Origin: Sympetrum striolatum
Lineage: Eukaryota > Arthropoda > Insecta > Odonata > Libellulidae
Direction of reading: 5' to 3'
Assembly: GCA_947579665.1 (NCBI GenBank)
Contig: OX388343.1
Coordinates: 90,562,254 to 90,626,253 of the forward strand
Length of the DNA: 64,000 nucleotides
Part shown: positions 63,101 through 64,000 of the stretch, in pieces
How the letters are laid out: the number at the start of each line of letters is the position of its first letter
Numbering within the stretch: the first letter of the stretch is position 1
Notes under the pieces: generated by a model
Told to the model about the DNA's origin: nothing
Database searches by the model: none
What the model saw: only the letters and a program-made list of their open reading frames with translations
Program-made: the position numbers and the translations under genes

Positions 63101-64000
63101 ACTTTGACTGATTTAAACTAAACCCTCCTGAGGAAACGTTTTCGTCTGAAGTACCGAAAAGCTTAATAAATAATATACATTCATTTTAGTTTCCACAATT
63201 GTAAATTCAGTTTTGGAATTCTTTGCATTGTTACACCCAAAATTATTACTTTATGATTATTTTAGTAATAAGTTGATCAATGAAGTATCTTAATGTTTGT
63301 AGTAATATAAACTACTACGAAAAATAACTTTTTTTGTATGATAACGATCAACTATGTTACTACAAGTAAGGTATACTTACTTATTGCGAGCTAAAGGTAA
63401 AATTTTAAGTAAAAATGCAAGAAATTGATCATCATCATGGTGCATAGTCGTGAATCTCATCGATTAGAAGTAAAGAATTACTTTTAATATTTCTCCCATG
63501 TATTCCACATGGGTCCATCCTGGCATCGAACCCTGGGCATTTAAGAAATATCTCTAGATATCTAGGTCAGTACAAAATGACCATCTATAATTATGCGTAC
63601 GATTTCAAGCTGAAATCTCACCTGTAACTCCCTCAATTCACGTCCTACCTTACCTATATATTTCTTATGGAAGGAAATTTACTGTAGCATGGCTTCTTAC
63701 CCCTGGAAAAGTATAAATTTAAAATATTGTCAATGGACGTCTAATAAGATGTATGTTAGTTTCCGGTACCTAAAATAACACTAGTGGAAAGTTGATTAAG
63801 AACTATGTAATTTTTATGAAGTATTGTCAAATCTTTAATTTCTATGTGCGCAAATATTTGCGCGGGCCCAGCTAATTATTTGGAGAATGTAAATAATTAA
63901 AAATATATCAATGCGATAGTAATTATGACTTATTGTCACTATCAATTACATAGTATTGATTTATATTTAAGTTAAAACTGATTTTCTAAACTTAGGTCCG
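60109..64000 (+). mobile_element. Same Helitron in U13, 3' part beyond window
   Basis: Starts TCTTTATATATAATTT after the same A and follows the U7 copy throughout. Its terminus is expected about 1.25 kb past the window end. Confidence 0.85.
60804..61547. repeat. Helitron minisatellite (U13)
   Basis: As in U7, with one copy 2 bp longer (near 61079). Confidence 0.85.

Larger units (their letters stand above)
4241..64000. repeat. Macrosatellite array, 13 head-to-tail units, canonical period 3737 bp
   Basis: Units start (TTAAATTGCCCGCG) at 4241, 9957, 13694, 17431, 21168, 24905, 27809, 36684, 39597, 43334, 47071, 52787 and 56524. Spacings are 3737 exactly for seven units; the others are 5716 (twice), 2904, 2913, 8875 and one open-ended. 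Copies differ only by scattered single bases and a few indels. Map of a canonical unit, offsets from its first base as 0: 0-1144 AT-rich without gene; 1145-1227 tRNA-like on minus; 1259-1332 tRNA-like on plus; about 1470-1962 Helitron relic; 2110-2942 and 2943-3584 two diverged direct repeats; 3584/3585 Helitron insertion site; tRNA-like on minus near the end. I cannot say whether it is centromeric. Confidence 0.97.
56524..64000. repeat. Satellite unit U13 with Helitron insertion, cut by window end
   Basis: Canonical unit to 60108, then the same Helitron at the same site as in U7, running off the window. Offset to U7 is 28715 bp before, and 28717 bp after, a 2-bp difference (GGTATATACATT versus GGTATACATT) near 61079. 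Confidence 0.95.

Noticed and set aside
4241..64000. CRISPR array
   Set aside because: Repeat unit is kilobases long, spacers are absent and the DNA is eukaryotic.
4241..64000. Ribosomal DNA or 5S cluster
   Set aside because: No rRNA sequence recognised; the B boxes sit in tRNA-like contexts.
4241..64000. Centromere
   Set aside because: A long satellite alone does not show it; no CENP-B-like box or other specific sign was identified.

Overview
This is a eukaryotic window, AT-rich, most likely from an invertebrate such as an insect or other arthropod; the sequence does not identify a species. The evidence is a spliced piggyBac-type transposase, a Helitron with arthropod-style ends, a pogo/Tigger-like short element, pol III tRNA-derived sequences and a long tandem satellite. 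No host protein gene, rRNA or intact housekeeping tRNA was found.

Positions 1-4240 are the right-hand part of a piggyBac-like transposon read on the minus strand. It has a three-coding-exon transposase (219-2920), a probable leader intron, a 403-bp pogo/Tigger-like insertion (3137-3539), and a right terminus at 4240 with two identical 20-bp subterminal palindromes. The terminus abuts a TTAA (4241-4244) that lies inside a satellite unit, so the transposon jumped into the array. Its left end is outside the window.

Positions 4241-64000 are one head-to-tail macrosatellite array of 13 units. The canonical unit is 3737 bp (U2-U5, U9, U10, U12). Three variant types occur: units lacking 833 bp through recombination between internal direct repeats (U6, 2904 bp; U8, 2913 bp); units carrying a whole 5139-bp non-autonomous Helitron inserted at a fixed A/T site (U7, 8875 bp; U13, cut by the window edge); and chimeric units (U1 and U11, 5716 bp) that join the first 1.27 kb of that Helitron to the back half of an 833-deleted unit at an identical breakpoint. 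U2+U3 and U4+U5 form a duplicated 7474-bp dimer.

Each unit carries three tRNA-derived pol III-like sequences with A box, B box and T-run terminator: a head-to-head inverted pair near +1145 to +1332, and a Ser/Leu-type one at the unit end. Each unit also holds an old Helitron fragment with a decayed 3' hairpin, related to the younger inserted Helitron. The array therefore records layered events: Helitron relic and tRNA-like modules in the founding unit, amplification, a new Helitron insertion, deletion and chimera formation, re-amplification, and a piggyBac insertion whose time relative to the later steps is not fixed.
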